Positions 1 to 6,996 of a stretch of DNA of 8,377 bases are shown here, in pieces. Source of the stretch: Chlamydiota bacterium (GTDB taxonomy: Bacteria; Chlamydiota; Chlamydiia; Chlamydiales; Rhabdochlamydiaceae); assembly GCA_023265495.1 (NCBI GenBank), contig JAHFTP010000067.1, positions 1-8,377 on the forward strand. Reading direction: 5' to 3'. The notes under the pieces were generated by a model. It made no database searches. It had not been told where the DNA came from and worked only from the letters and a program-made list of their open reading frames with translations. Position 1 is the stretch's first letter; each line of letters begins with the position of its first letter. Position numbers and translations under genes: made by a program.

Positions 1-462
1 GTCAGAGCGATACGCCATGGCCTCGATGCAGAGGGGTTCACCCACATTCCTGTCTTTAGCTACTCTGTAAAATATTGTTCTAGCCTCTATGGACCCTTTC
101 GCCTTGCGGCGGAAGGATCTGCCAAATTTGGAGATAGAAGCACTCATCAAATGGACCCAGCAAATGCAAGCGAGGCCTTAAGAGAGGTGCAGCTGGATGT
201 AGAGGAAGGAGCGGACATGCTAATGGTAAAGCCGGCTCACGCCTATCTAGATGTTATTTATCGCGTTAAACAAGCGCACCCGCACATTCCACTGGGAGCC
301 TATCATACAAGCGGTGAATATTGCATGCTGAAAGCTGCAGCAGAAAAAGAATGGATCGATGAGAAGCTCGCCGTTATGGAAGTATTAAGAGGGATCCGCA
401 GGGCCGGTGCAGACTTTATCATCACCTACTACGCTAAAGAAGTAGCGAGATGGCTTGCGTAA
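1..462 (+). CDS. hemB: Porphobilinogen synthase (delta-aminolevulinic acid dehydratase), C-terminal half
   Basis: HemB condenses two 5-aminolevulinate molecules to porphobilinogen in the cytoplasm, an early step of heme synthesis. The frame is open from base 1 and gives 153 residues to a TAA at 460-462. The usual length is about 330, so roughly the first 180 residues, including the metal-binding part, lie outside the window. Family signatures are clear: DAEGFTHIPV, then SYSVKY with the first active-site lysine (window residue 24), YGPFR, KFGDR, QMDPAN, and GADMLMVKPA with the Schiff-base lysine (window residue 77). The spacing of 53 between these lysines is close to that of E. coli Lys195/Lys247. 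SGEY and the terminal RAGADFIITYYAKEVARWL also match. The chain ends where the family normally ends, so the gene looks intact. The next gene begins about 130 bases downstream on the same strand. Confidence 0.97.
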   Translation, partial: VRAIRHGLDAEGFTHIPVFSYSVKYCSSLYGPFRLAAEGSAKFGDRSTHQMDPANASEALREVQLDVEEGADMLMVKPAHAYLDVIYRVKQAHPHIPLGAYHTSGEYCMLKAAAEKEWIDEKLAVMEVLRGIRRAGADFIITYYAKEVARWLA

Positions 463-531
463 ATACCCATGTGTTATATTCACCAGCACAGTCCTATTTA
501 TTATCATAAATTATCTATACAAAACCCTTAC

Positions 532-561
532 TTGGACATCTATCTGCGAATTAATTATTAA
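532..561 (+). promoter_or_regulatory. Weak candidate promoter upstream of parE
   Basis: The AT-rich spacer between hemB and parE holds TTGGAC (532-537) and TATTAA (556-561), 18 bases apart. These match the sigma70/sigma66 consensus at 3 of 6 and 4 of 6 positions. Transcription would begin about 25 bases before the parE start. No terminator hairpin is evident after hemB, so read-through from hemB is equally possible. This is a guess from spacing and AT content only. Confidence 0.2.
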
Positions 562-592
562 ACCAAGCGAGCCAAAAAAAGCAAAAAGTGAT

Positions 593-2413
593 ATGAGTAG
601 GAATATGGCTAAGAAATACGATGAAAGTACCGTTCTGTCTTTAGATGCGCTGGCCCATATTAGGCTGCGCTCGGGGATGTATATTGGTCGTTTAGGAGAT
701 GGCTCCCATCCGGACGATGGCATCTATGTAATGCTCAAGGAAGTGATCGACAATGCTGTTGACGAGTTCATCATGGGTCATGGCAAAAAAATCACCATAG
801 AGCTCAATGAAAAGACTTCGACGGTTTCCGTTCAAGACCATGGACGTGGAATCCCCTTAGGTAAAGTCATTGAGTGTGTGAGCAAGATCAACACAGGAGC
901 CAAATACAATGATGAAGTCTTCCAGTTTTCTGTGGGACTTAACGGCGTGGGAACAAAGGCCGTCAATGCCCTCTCTAAGCATTTCATTGTAAGGAGTGTC
1001 CGCGATGGAGAATTTGTCGAGGCCCGTTTTGCCAAAGGGGTTCTTCAAGACAAGAAAAAAGGAAAGACAAAAGACCCAAATGGCACGTGGGTAGAATTTA
1101 CCCCCGACACCGAAATTTTTAAAAAGTTCTCCTTTCAGAAAGAGATGATCCTAAAGCGCCTATGGCACTATGCGTATCTCAATACGGGTCTCACGCTTCT
1201 TTTTAATGGGAACGAAATATATTCAGAACACGGTCTTTTAGATCTGCTCAACGAAGAGGTCAAAGAGGATCGCCTCTACGACCCTCTCCACTACAGAGGA
1301 AAAAACCTTGAATTTGCCTTCCTCCACTCCTCCAGTTATGGGGAGACTTACTTCTCCTTCGTTAATGGTCAGTATACGCAGGATGGAGGCACTCACTTAT
1401 CCGCCTACAGGGAAGGAATCCTTAAAGGGATCAATGAATACACAAAGAAAAATTTTCAGGGCATTGACGTGCGCGAAGGGATTGTGGGAACCATTCTCGT
1501 CAAGGTGAAGGATCCCATATTTGAATCCCAAACAAAAAATAAATTATCCAATAATGAAATTCGCGCTTCGATCGTTCAAGAAGTTAAAGATGCCGTCCAA
1601 AACCTTCTTTATAGAAATGAGGACATAGGCAAGAAAATTGTCGATCGAATCTTATTTAACGAGAAGCTCAGAAAAGAGCTCGCTGCAGTTAAAAAAGAAG
1701 CAAAAGAAAAACAGAAGAAAATTTCCTTCAAGATCCCCAAACTACGCGATTCCAAATTCCACTTCGGCGACGGGACAAAAGAAGGAGAAGACTCCGTGAT
1801 TTTCCTCACCGAGGGAGAATCAGCTTCCGCCTCTATTGTCATGACAAGGGATCCGCTTACACAAGCTGTATTTTCCCTTCGGGGCAAACCGCTTAACGTG
1901 CATGGCATGAAAATGGAACAGCTCTACAAAAATGAAGAGATGTACAACCTGATGTCTGCGCTGAATATCGAAGAGGACCTCTCTAATCTCCGCTATAACA
2001 AAGTGATCCTAGCCACCGATGCGGATGTCGATGGCATGCACATACGAAACCTACTCATCACTTTCTTTTTGACGTATTTTGAGGGGCTTGTTTTAAATGG
2101 CCACCTTCATATTCTTGAAACGCCTCTATTTAAAGTAAGGAATAAAGAAAAGACGATCTACTGTTATTCTGAAGAAGAGAAAAATCAGGCGGCAGACGAA
2201 CTCAAAAAAGGGATAGAGATCACAAGATTTAAAGGGCTTGGAGAAATCTCCCCCGATGAGTTTGGGCAGTTCATAGCAGAAGATATCCGCTTACTGCCCG
2301 TCATCATCCAAAACCTCTCTGACATTAAACCCACCCTCGAGTTCTACATGGGAAAGAATACACCGGCTAGAAAGACCTTCATTATGCAAAACCTTGTGAG
2401 TGAAAATGGATGA
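593..2413 (+). CDS. parE: DNA topoisomerase IV subunit B (chlamydial GyrB_2/ParE type)
   Basis: This is the ATPase and Toprim subunit of a type IIA topoisomerase, which pairs with the ParC-like product downstream to pass one DNA duplex through another. From ATG 593 it has 606 residues. The N-terminal GHKL ATPase shows EVIDNAVDE (general-base Glu50, Asn54), DHGRGIP (82-88) and GLNGVGTKAVNALS (116-128). The transducer domain has the QTK loop (313-315). The Toprim domain has TEGES (Glu407) and ATDADVDG (Asp476, 478, 480) for Mg2+, followed by RFKGLGE (545-551). There is no gammaproteobacterial-type Toprim insert. The glycine-rich EGDSAGGS of classical GyrB reads EGESASAS here, a ParE-like variant. 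The frame is open back to ATG 455, but that extension starts inside hemB and lacks family similarity. ATG 605, which has AGGA just 2 bases upstream, is the alternative start. The stop overlaps the parC start. Confidence 0.95.
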   Translation: MSRNMAKKYDESTVLSLDALAHIRLRSGMYIGRLGDGSHPDDGIYVMLKEVIDNAVDEFIMGHGKKITIELNEKTSTVSVQDHGRGIPLGKVIECVSKINTGAKYNDEVFQFSVGLNGVGTKAVNALSKHFIVRSVRDGEFVEARFAKGVLQDKKKGKTKDPNGTWVEFTPDTEIFKKFSFQKEMILKRLWHYAYLNTGLTLLFNGNEIYSEHGLLDLLNEEVKEDRLYDPLHYRGKNLEFAFLHSSSYGETYFSFVNGQYTQDGGTHLSAYREGILKGINEYTKKNFQGIDVREGIVGTILVKVKDPIFESQTKNKLSNNEIRASIVQEVKDAVQNLLYRNEDIGKKIVDRILFNEKLRKELAAVKKEAKEKQKKISFKIPKLRDSKFHFGDGTKEGEDSVIFLTEGESASASIVMTRDPLTQAVFSLRGKPLNVHGMKMEQLYKNEEMYNLMSALNIEEDLSNLRYNKVILATDADVDGMHIRNLLITFFLTYFEGLVLNGHLHILETPLFKVRNKEKTIYCYSEEEKNQAADELKKGIEITRFKGLGEISPDEFGQFIAEDIRLLPVIIQNLSDIKPTLEFYMGKNTPARKTFIMQNLVSENG

Positions 2414-4295
2414 TCTGAAGCACCAGATGAAGGATCACTTCATCAAATATGCCTCCTACGTCATTCTCGACCGTGCGATCCCCCATGTAGTCGACGGCCT
2501 AAAACCTGTGCAAAGACGTATCCTCGAAATTCTATGGAGACAGCATGATGACAAACTCCACAAGGTGGCAAACATCGTAGGACAGACGATGCAATTACAT
2601 CCTCATGGCGACGCTCCTATCTATGAAGCTCTCCTTACCCTTGCAAACAAAGGCTATGTGCTCGACAGACAAGGAAACTTTGGGAACATCTATACGGGAG
2701 ATCCTGCCGCCGCTGCGCGTTACATTGAAACACGACTGTCCCCTCTTGCGCGCGAGACACTGTTCAATCCTGATATAACAGAAAAAATTCCCTCGTATGA
2801 TGGCAGGAATTTTGAGCCTGTAATGCTCCCTGCAAAAATCCCGCTTCTTTTGATGCAAGGAGCTGATGGAATTGCCGTTGGAATGTCCACCCACATTCTT
2901 CCGCACAACTTTACCGAACTTCTAGAGGCGGAGATCGCCTGCCTTGAAGGGAGGAATTTTAAAATTTTCCCCGACTTCCCCACCGGGGGAATCATGGACA
3001 AAAGCCTGTACGACAAAGGAAAAGGCAAGGTCAAGCTCCGCGCTAAAATTGAGATTAAAGACCCCAAAACACTCATTATCCGAGAGATTTGCTACGGGAC
3101 AACAACGGAGAGTCTTATCCGCTCGATTGATGAAGCCGCAAAAAAAGGGAAAATCAAAATCGAGGCAATCAACGATTATACAGCAAGAGATGTCGAAATC
3201 GAGATCAAACTGCCACGCGGCCAGTATGCGGAAGACATCCTAGAAGCGCTATATGGATTTACCGAGTGTGAAGTCTCTTTAAATTCACAAGTCATCTTGA
3301 TCAATGACAACCATCCTTGGGAAACTGACGTCCATGAAATCCTCGCCTTTAATGCTACAAAGCTTGTGGAATTTCATAAGCTAGAGCTCCAAATCGAACG
3401 AGACCGTCTTTTAGAGAAGATCTTTTATAAGACCCTGGAGAGGATATTCATTGAGAAGCGGATCTATAAGAAAATTGAAACGTTAAAAACACTCGACAGC
3501 ATTCATAAAACACTGGAAGAGGCATTTAAGCCTTATAGAAAAAAGCTGCTGAGAGATCCAACCTATGACGACAGGGAAAAGCTTCTGCAGATCCCCATCA
3601 GGCGCATCTCCCAATTTGACATCGATAAAAACAAGGAAGAGATCGCCACTCTCGAAGAAGAGCTGCACACAGTAGAAAAACACCTAAAAAACGTCAAAAA
3701 ATTTGCGATCGATTACCTCAAAAAACTGATCCTTAAATATGGGGAAGACTTCCCAAGAAAAACCCGTATTAAAGCGATCGAAGAGATCGACCGCCGCGCA
3801 ATAGAGACCAAAGAAATCAAAGTAGGCTTTGACCCTGAAACAGGTTTTGTCGGAACGAAAGTCTCCGGATCTGTGCAGCTTGGCTGCACCAACTTTGATA
3901 AGCTGCTTATTTTCTACAAAGACGGCACGTACAAGGCGATTAATATCCCCGAGAAGCAGTACTTCGAACAAGTTGCCTGGGTAGACATCGCCGATAAAAA
4001 AACGATTATGAATGTTGTCTACAAAGTGAAAGAAACAAGCCAAGCCTGGGCCAAGCGATTCATTATTGATAAGTTCATCTTAGACAAAATCTACCGTTAT
4101 CTAGAAGAAAATGCAGAGCTGCAATCCATCTCTACAAACCCCGAGGCTGCCGTTGAACTACACCTCACCTCCGGACCCCGTCAGAAGATGGAGAAGAAGC
4201 TCTTTGTCCTTAAAGAAATACCGGTTAAAGGAGCACAAACACGTGGAGTCCGCCTGGCGGTGCAAAAGGTGAAAAAAGTGGACCCCTGCTCATGA
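2406..4295 (+). CDS. parC: DNA topoisomerase IV subunit A (chlamydial GyrA_2/ParC type)
   Basis: This is the DNA breakage-reunion subunit that partners the ParE product just upstream. From ATG 2406 it has 629 residues; GTG 2400 would add two. The opening (KYASYVILDRAIPHVVDGLKPVQRRIL) is typical of the winged-helix/tower region. HPHGDAPIYE lies at 65-74, and the catalytic tyrosine is Tyr106 in AAARYIETRLSPLA, preceded by Arg105. A tower and coiled-coil region rich in K, E and L (about 320-470) follows. A shortened C-terminal region (about 470-625) carries VGTKVSG and GAQTRGVRL, resembling the blade repeats of the GyrA/ParC wrapping domain. No GyrA box (QRRGGKG) is seen, which argues for topo IV rather than gyrase. 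The length is less than ParC of E. coli (about 750) and GyrA (about 875). It overlaps parE by 8 bases and the aminotransferase by 4, so the three genes are probably coupled. The usual quinolone-contact serine is Ala70. Confidence 0.94.
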   Translation: MDDLKHQMKDHFIKYASYVILDRAIPHVVDGLKPVQRRILEILWRQHDDKLHKVANIVGQTMQLHPHGDAPIYEALLTLANKGYVLDRQGNFGNIYTGDPAAAARYIETRLSPLARETLFNPDITEKIPSYDGRNFEPVMLPAKIPLLLMQGADGIAVGMSTHILPHNFTELLEAEIACLEGRNFKIFPDFPTGGIMDKSLYDKGKGKVKLRAKIEIKDPKTLIIREICYGTTTESLIRSIDEAAKKGKIKIEAINDYTARDVEIEIKLPRGQYAEDILEALYGFTECEVSLNSQVILINDNHPWETDVHEILAFNATKLVEFHKLELQIERDRLLEKIFYKTLERIFIEKRIYKKIETLKTLDSIHKTLEEAFKPYRKKLLRDPTYDDREKLLQIPIRRISQFDIDKNKEEIATLEEELHTVEKHLKNVKKFAIDYLKKLILKYGEDFPRKTRIKAIEEIDRRAIETKEIKVGFDPETGFVGTKVSGSVQLGCTNFDKLLIFYKDGTYKAINIPEKQYFEQVAWVDIADKKTIMNVVYKVKETSQAWAKRFIIDKFILDKIYRYLEENAELQSISTNPEAAVELHLTSGPRQKMEKKLFVLKEIPVKGAQTRGVRLAVQKVKKVDPCS

Positions 4296-5608
4296 TGAAA
4301 CCAATGCTATCCTCGCATTTCCAAACACGGGTTCCTTCTGCAATTCGTTTAACACAAATCGAATTCTTAAAACGCATGGATCAGGTCGTTGCTGTAAACA
4401 CAGCCATCGGCAATGTTTCTTTGCCTATGCATCCCGCCATGATCAAACGGATGTTCTCCCTAGACGCGCCCGGTAGTCCCTTTTGCGACGGTGTGGTGAA
4501 ATATTCAACGACGGTTGGGGAGGAGGAAGCAAATCGAGCATTTTTGCATCTGATCGCATGTAGCGGCTTTTCTATACAAGGTCTATGTAGCCAAATAACG
4601 GATGGGGGCAGCCAAGCCATGGAGCTCGCTATTCTTGGAGTATGCGGCCCGGCCGGCTCCGGAACACGGCCCTTATTGCTCATTGACCCTACCTACTCCA
4701 ATTATGCTTCAATGGCTGAACGCACGGGCCGCTCAACCGTTGCAGTGACGAGGCACTTAGAAGAAAATGGGAAATTCACCCTCCCCAAGATATCCGCCAT
4801 GGAAAAGGTGATTCAAGAAACAAATCCCGCGGCCTTACTCGTCATCCCCTACGACAACCCCACCGGGCAATTTTTCCCTCAAGAAACACTGAGAGAACTC
4901 GGCGCACTCTGCGTAAAGCACAATCTATGGCTCATCAGTGATGAGGCCTATCGAGGAGTGTTTTACACACACGCTCAGGCAAGCAGCATCTGGGGGATCA
5001 CAGAAAAAGATGTGCCGGGTATTACAGGCCGCCGCATAAGCATCGAATCTGCCTCAAAAATCTGGGATGCATGCGGCCTGCGCATCGGAGCCCTTGTAAC
5101 GGATAATAAGGATTTTCATCAGAGAGCTGTAGCAGAAAATACGGCCAACTTATGCGCCAATGTGATCGGTCAATATATTTTTGGAGCTCTTTTACATGAA
5201 TCCAAAGAGCAGCTGCAAGCCTGGTTTCAACAACAACGACTCTATTATCATCAGATTGCAAAGGACCTCACCGCAAGCCTTAAAAAAGAAGTGCCTACAT
5301 TAATTGTTTCTGAGCCGGATGCGGCCTTGTACACAGTAGTCGACGTACGGAACATCTTTGGCACCCATTTTGATGCCAATGATTTTATCATGTACTGCGC
5401 TAGAAAAGGGCAAGTGCCTCTAGACGGCATCAAAACAACTCTGCTGGTAGCGCCCATGGATGGTTTTTATTCCACGCGTCCCGGACAGGCAAATCCCGGC
5501 AGAACACAGATGCGCATTGCCTATGTTGAGCCCCCCGAAGTCATGGCCATAGTCCCCAAATTATTTGCTCAGCTCCTACTCCATTTTCAGAAAGAGAAAA
5601 TTTCATGA
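4292..5608 (+). CDS. PLP-dependent aminotransferase, class I/II (substrate unknown)
   Basis: A 438-residue fold-type I aminotransferase, expected to act in the cytoplasm by moving an amino group between an amino acid and a 2-oxo acid through pyridoxal phosphate. The order of motifs is canonical: TDGGSQAMELAI (phosphate-binding region, about 103-114), DPTYSNY (132-138), NPTG with Asn189, SDEAYRG with Asp217 and Tyr220, SASK with the PLP-lysine Lys256, Arg264 in GLRIG, and Arg408 in QMRIAYVEP, placed to bind the substrate carboxylate. All catalytic residues are present. The start ATG overlaps the parC stop (ATGA, 4292-4295) and has no clear ribosome binding site of its own, which fits translational coupling; a second ATG follows at 4295. 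Aspartate or aromatic amino acids are the commonest substrates of this family, but nothing visible decides the substrate. No signal peptide is present. Confidence 0.9.
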   Translation: MMKPMLSSHFQTRVPSAIRLTQIEFLKRMDQVVAVNTAIGNVSLPMHPAMIKRMFSLDAPGSPFCDGVVKYSTTVGEEEANRAFLHLIACSGFSIQGLCSQITDGGSQAMELAILGVCGPAGSGTRPLLLIDPTYSNYASMAERTGRSTVAVTRHLEENGKFTLPKISAMEKVIQETNPAALLVIPYDNPTGQFFPQETLRELGALCVKHNLWLISDEAYRGVFYTHAQASSIWGITEKDVPGITGRRISIESASKIWDACGLRIGALVTDNKDFHQRAVAENTANLCANVIGQYIFGALLHESKEQLQAWFQQQRLYYHQIAKDLTASLKKEVPTLIVSEPDAALYTVVDVRNIFGTHFDANDFIMYCARKGQVPLDGIKTTLLVAPMDGFYSTRPGQANPGRTQMRIAYVEPPEVMAIVPKLFAQLLLHFQKEKIS

Positions 5609-5635
5609 CGACCTCTTCAGTATGGGCAATGGCTC

Positions 5636-5664
5636 CCGTGTGATAAAACCTGAGTTTACCACGG
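5636..5664. terminator. Weak hairpin between convergent genes
   Basis: In the 58-base gap between the convergent aminotransferase and glycosyltransferase genes, CCGTG (5636-5640) pairs with CACGG (5660-5664), and TAAA pairs with TTTA inside an asymmetric internal loop. There is no clear T-run on either side. It could be a weak bidirectional terminator or chance. Confidence 0.25.
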
Positions 5665-5666
5665 AA

Positions 5667-6815
5667 TCATCTATTAGTTTTTTCCAGCTCAGTTTTTGCA
5701 GCAGCAATTTGACTCCAGGCTTTAACGATGCTTCTATTTTCTCGTGCAATGGAATACTTGCTCGCAATAAAGTCGGATCCTATTTTCCCTATCTGGATAA
5801 ATTGCTTTTGATCACTTTCAAAAAAAGCCATCATTTCCTCTATTTTTTTGACAAAGCCAATGATGTTTCCATGAGCAATAGAGTGCGCAAAAGGGGGATG
5901 GAAAAACTCTTTCCCCCCTTCCCCATCGTATCCTACCACAAGAGCGCCACAAGAGAGTGCTTCCGCCGGAGGCAATCCCAACCCTTCTAGATAAGAGGTG
6001 CTTAGAAAAAGAGCAGAGGTCTTTAGCTCTCCGATCAATCGCTCTTGAGACATCTTTTCCAATGCAACAAAAGACCAGTTGGGGAATTTATTTCTCTGTC
6101 TGAGGATGCTGAGGATTTGCACGAGATGATCGGGGCATTTTCTTGGCATAAAAGCGACTTTTCTTTCCTTTGCCCCATGAAATACAAATTGCTCCGTATC
6201 GACACCGAAAGGGCAACCATAATAGGTCAGCTTGGGAAAAACAAACCTTAGATAATCCTCAGTATCTTTTGATCCGACGATACACCCTAAACTCCGCTCA
6301 TCATAAGGCAAAGAAGATGCTCTTCCCAACGACTCTCCAATCGTAATTCCGTGAAAGGTTGTATAGGCCGTGAAATTCAAAATAACTGACGGGAATTTCC
6401 CAATCATAGTTGTTAATGCAGGAACTATATAATCATTAAACACAATCACATCCTGCTGATTTAGCTTAGGCAGACGGATTTTTTGATAGTTGTCCCCTAG
6501 GACACAAATATTTTTGGTAAACCTACTCAAAGGGACAACCTGAGATCGAAAAGCTCCCTTTTTACTCCACCTTCTTAAGATGCGTATTGCTAAATTACGT
6601 CCACCTTGGATCCCAAGCCAAGTCCAGAAATTGGGTTCATAGTAAGCGAGTTTTGTTTTATTTTCTCTCCAAGAATATCGAAATCCCTTTTTGGGATGCA
6701 ATACATAGGCATTGAAACCATTTTGGTTTAGAACATCGACATGTTGATAGATCTTTTGCACTCCCCCACAAGGAGCTTCAGAACAAGGACATAAGTAATA
6801 GATGTTTCTTACCAT
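5667..6815 (-). CDS. GT-B glycosyltransferase, group 1 (GT4-like)
   Basis: Predicted to transfer a sugar from a nucleotide-sugar donor to a cell-surface glycan or another acceptor; donor and acceptor are not readable from the sequence. From ATG 6813-6815 it has 382 residues. The first strand (NIYYLCP) is followed by GGVQKIYQHVDVLNQNG, typical of the GT-B N-terminal domain, then VLHPKKGF. The C-terminal domain has AFMPRK (221-226) and EGLGLPPAEALSCGALVVGY, where Glu277 and Glu285 form the E-x7-E donor-site motif, followed by GEGGKEFF. The set of VDVLNQNGF, FMPRK, LPPAEALSCG and IIGFVKK resembles, from memory, a glycosyltransferase group common in cyanobacteria. The frame is open further upstream to GTG 6902, which has AGGTG nearby, but the extra 29 residues do not look like the family; a TTG start is also possible. 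No signal peptide or membrane segment is seen. It converges with the aminotransferase, and the 301-residue gene lies upstream on the same strand. Confidence 0.85.
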   Translation of the reverse strand: MVRNIYYLCPCSEAPCGGVQKIYQHVDVLNQNGFNAYVLHPKKGFRYSWRENKTKLAYYEPNFWTWLGIQGGRNLAIRILRRWSKKGAFRSQVVPLSRFTKNICVLGDNYQKIRLPKLNQQDVIVFNDYIVPALTTMIGKFPSVILNFTAYTTFHGITIGESLGRASSLPYDERSLGCIVGSKDTEDYLRFVFPKLTYYGCPFGVDTEQFVFHGAKERKVAFMPRKCPDHLVQILSILRQRNKFPNWSFVALEKMSQERLIGELKTSALFLSTSYLEGLGLPPAEALSCGALVVGYDGEGGKEFFHPPFAHSIAHGNIIGFVKKIEEMMAFFESDQKQFIQIGKIGSDFIASKYSIARENRSIVKAWSQIAAAKTELEKTNR

Positions 6816-6949
6816 ACAATTGCACAACAAAATGAATAGACTAGACTCAACGCTCTTTTTTCTGTTAGAAGATTTTCCACACTTGGGAAGGATAAAACAC
6901 ACACACCTGATGTTGCAACTTTTTTTTAGACAGTCAGAACATAATTTTT

Positions 6950-6969
6950 AAAGGGAGCTGGCCCCCTTT
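6950..6969 (-). terminator. Hairpin downstream of the 301-residue gene
   Basis: On the minus strand AAAGGGGG, loop CCAG, CTCCCTTT forms an 8-bp stem (one G-U pair) with a 4-base loop, 28 bases after the stop of the hypothetical gene. It is followed by A-rich sequence rather than a run of T, so it is not a classical intrinsic terminator. It could still end the message or protect its 3' end. Confidence 0.4.
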
Positions 6970-6996
6970 GATAGATCCCCTTTTTCTTTTCTCTAA

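Noticed and set aside
455..592. Upstream extension of parE starting at ATG 455
   Set aside because: It begins inside hemB, adds a 46-residue hydrophobic stretch absent from ParE proteins, and has no ribosome binding site; the conserved chain begins at 593 or 605.
3684..4043. Minus-strand open frame of 119 codons inside parC
   Set aside because: Antisense to a strongly conserved gene, with no ribosome binding site and no recognisable protein.
5565..5990. Plus-strand open frame of 141 codons over the glycosyltransferase
   Set aside because: It is antisense to a clear coding gene, starts inside the aminotransferase, and has no family features.
6816..6902. GTG start at 6902 for the glycosyltransferase
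   Set aside because: It has an AGGTG upstream, but the added 29 residues do not resemble the family, which begins at the first beta strand just after ATG 6815. It remains an alternative.
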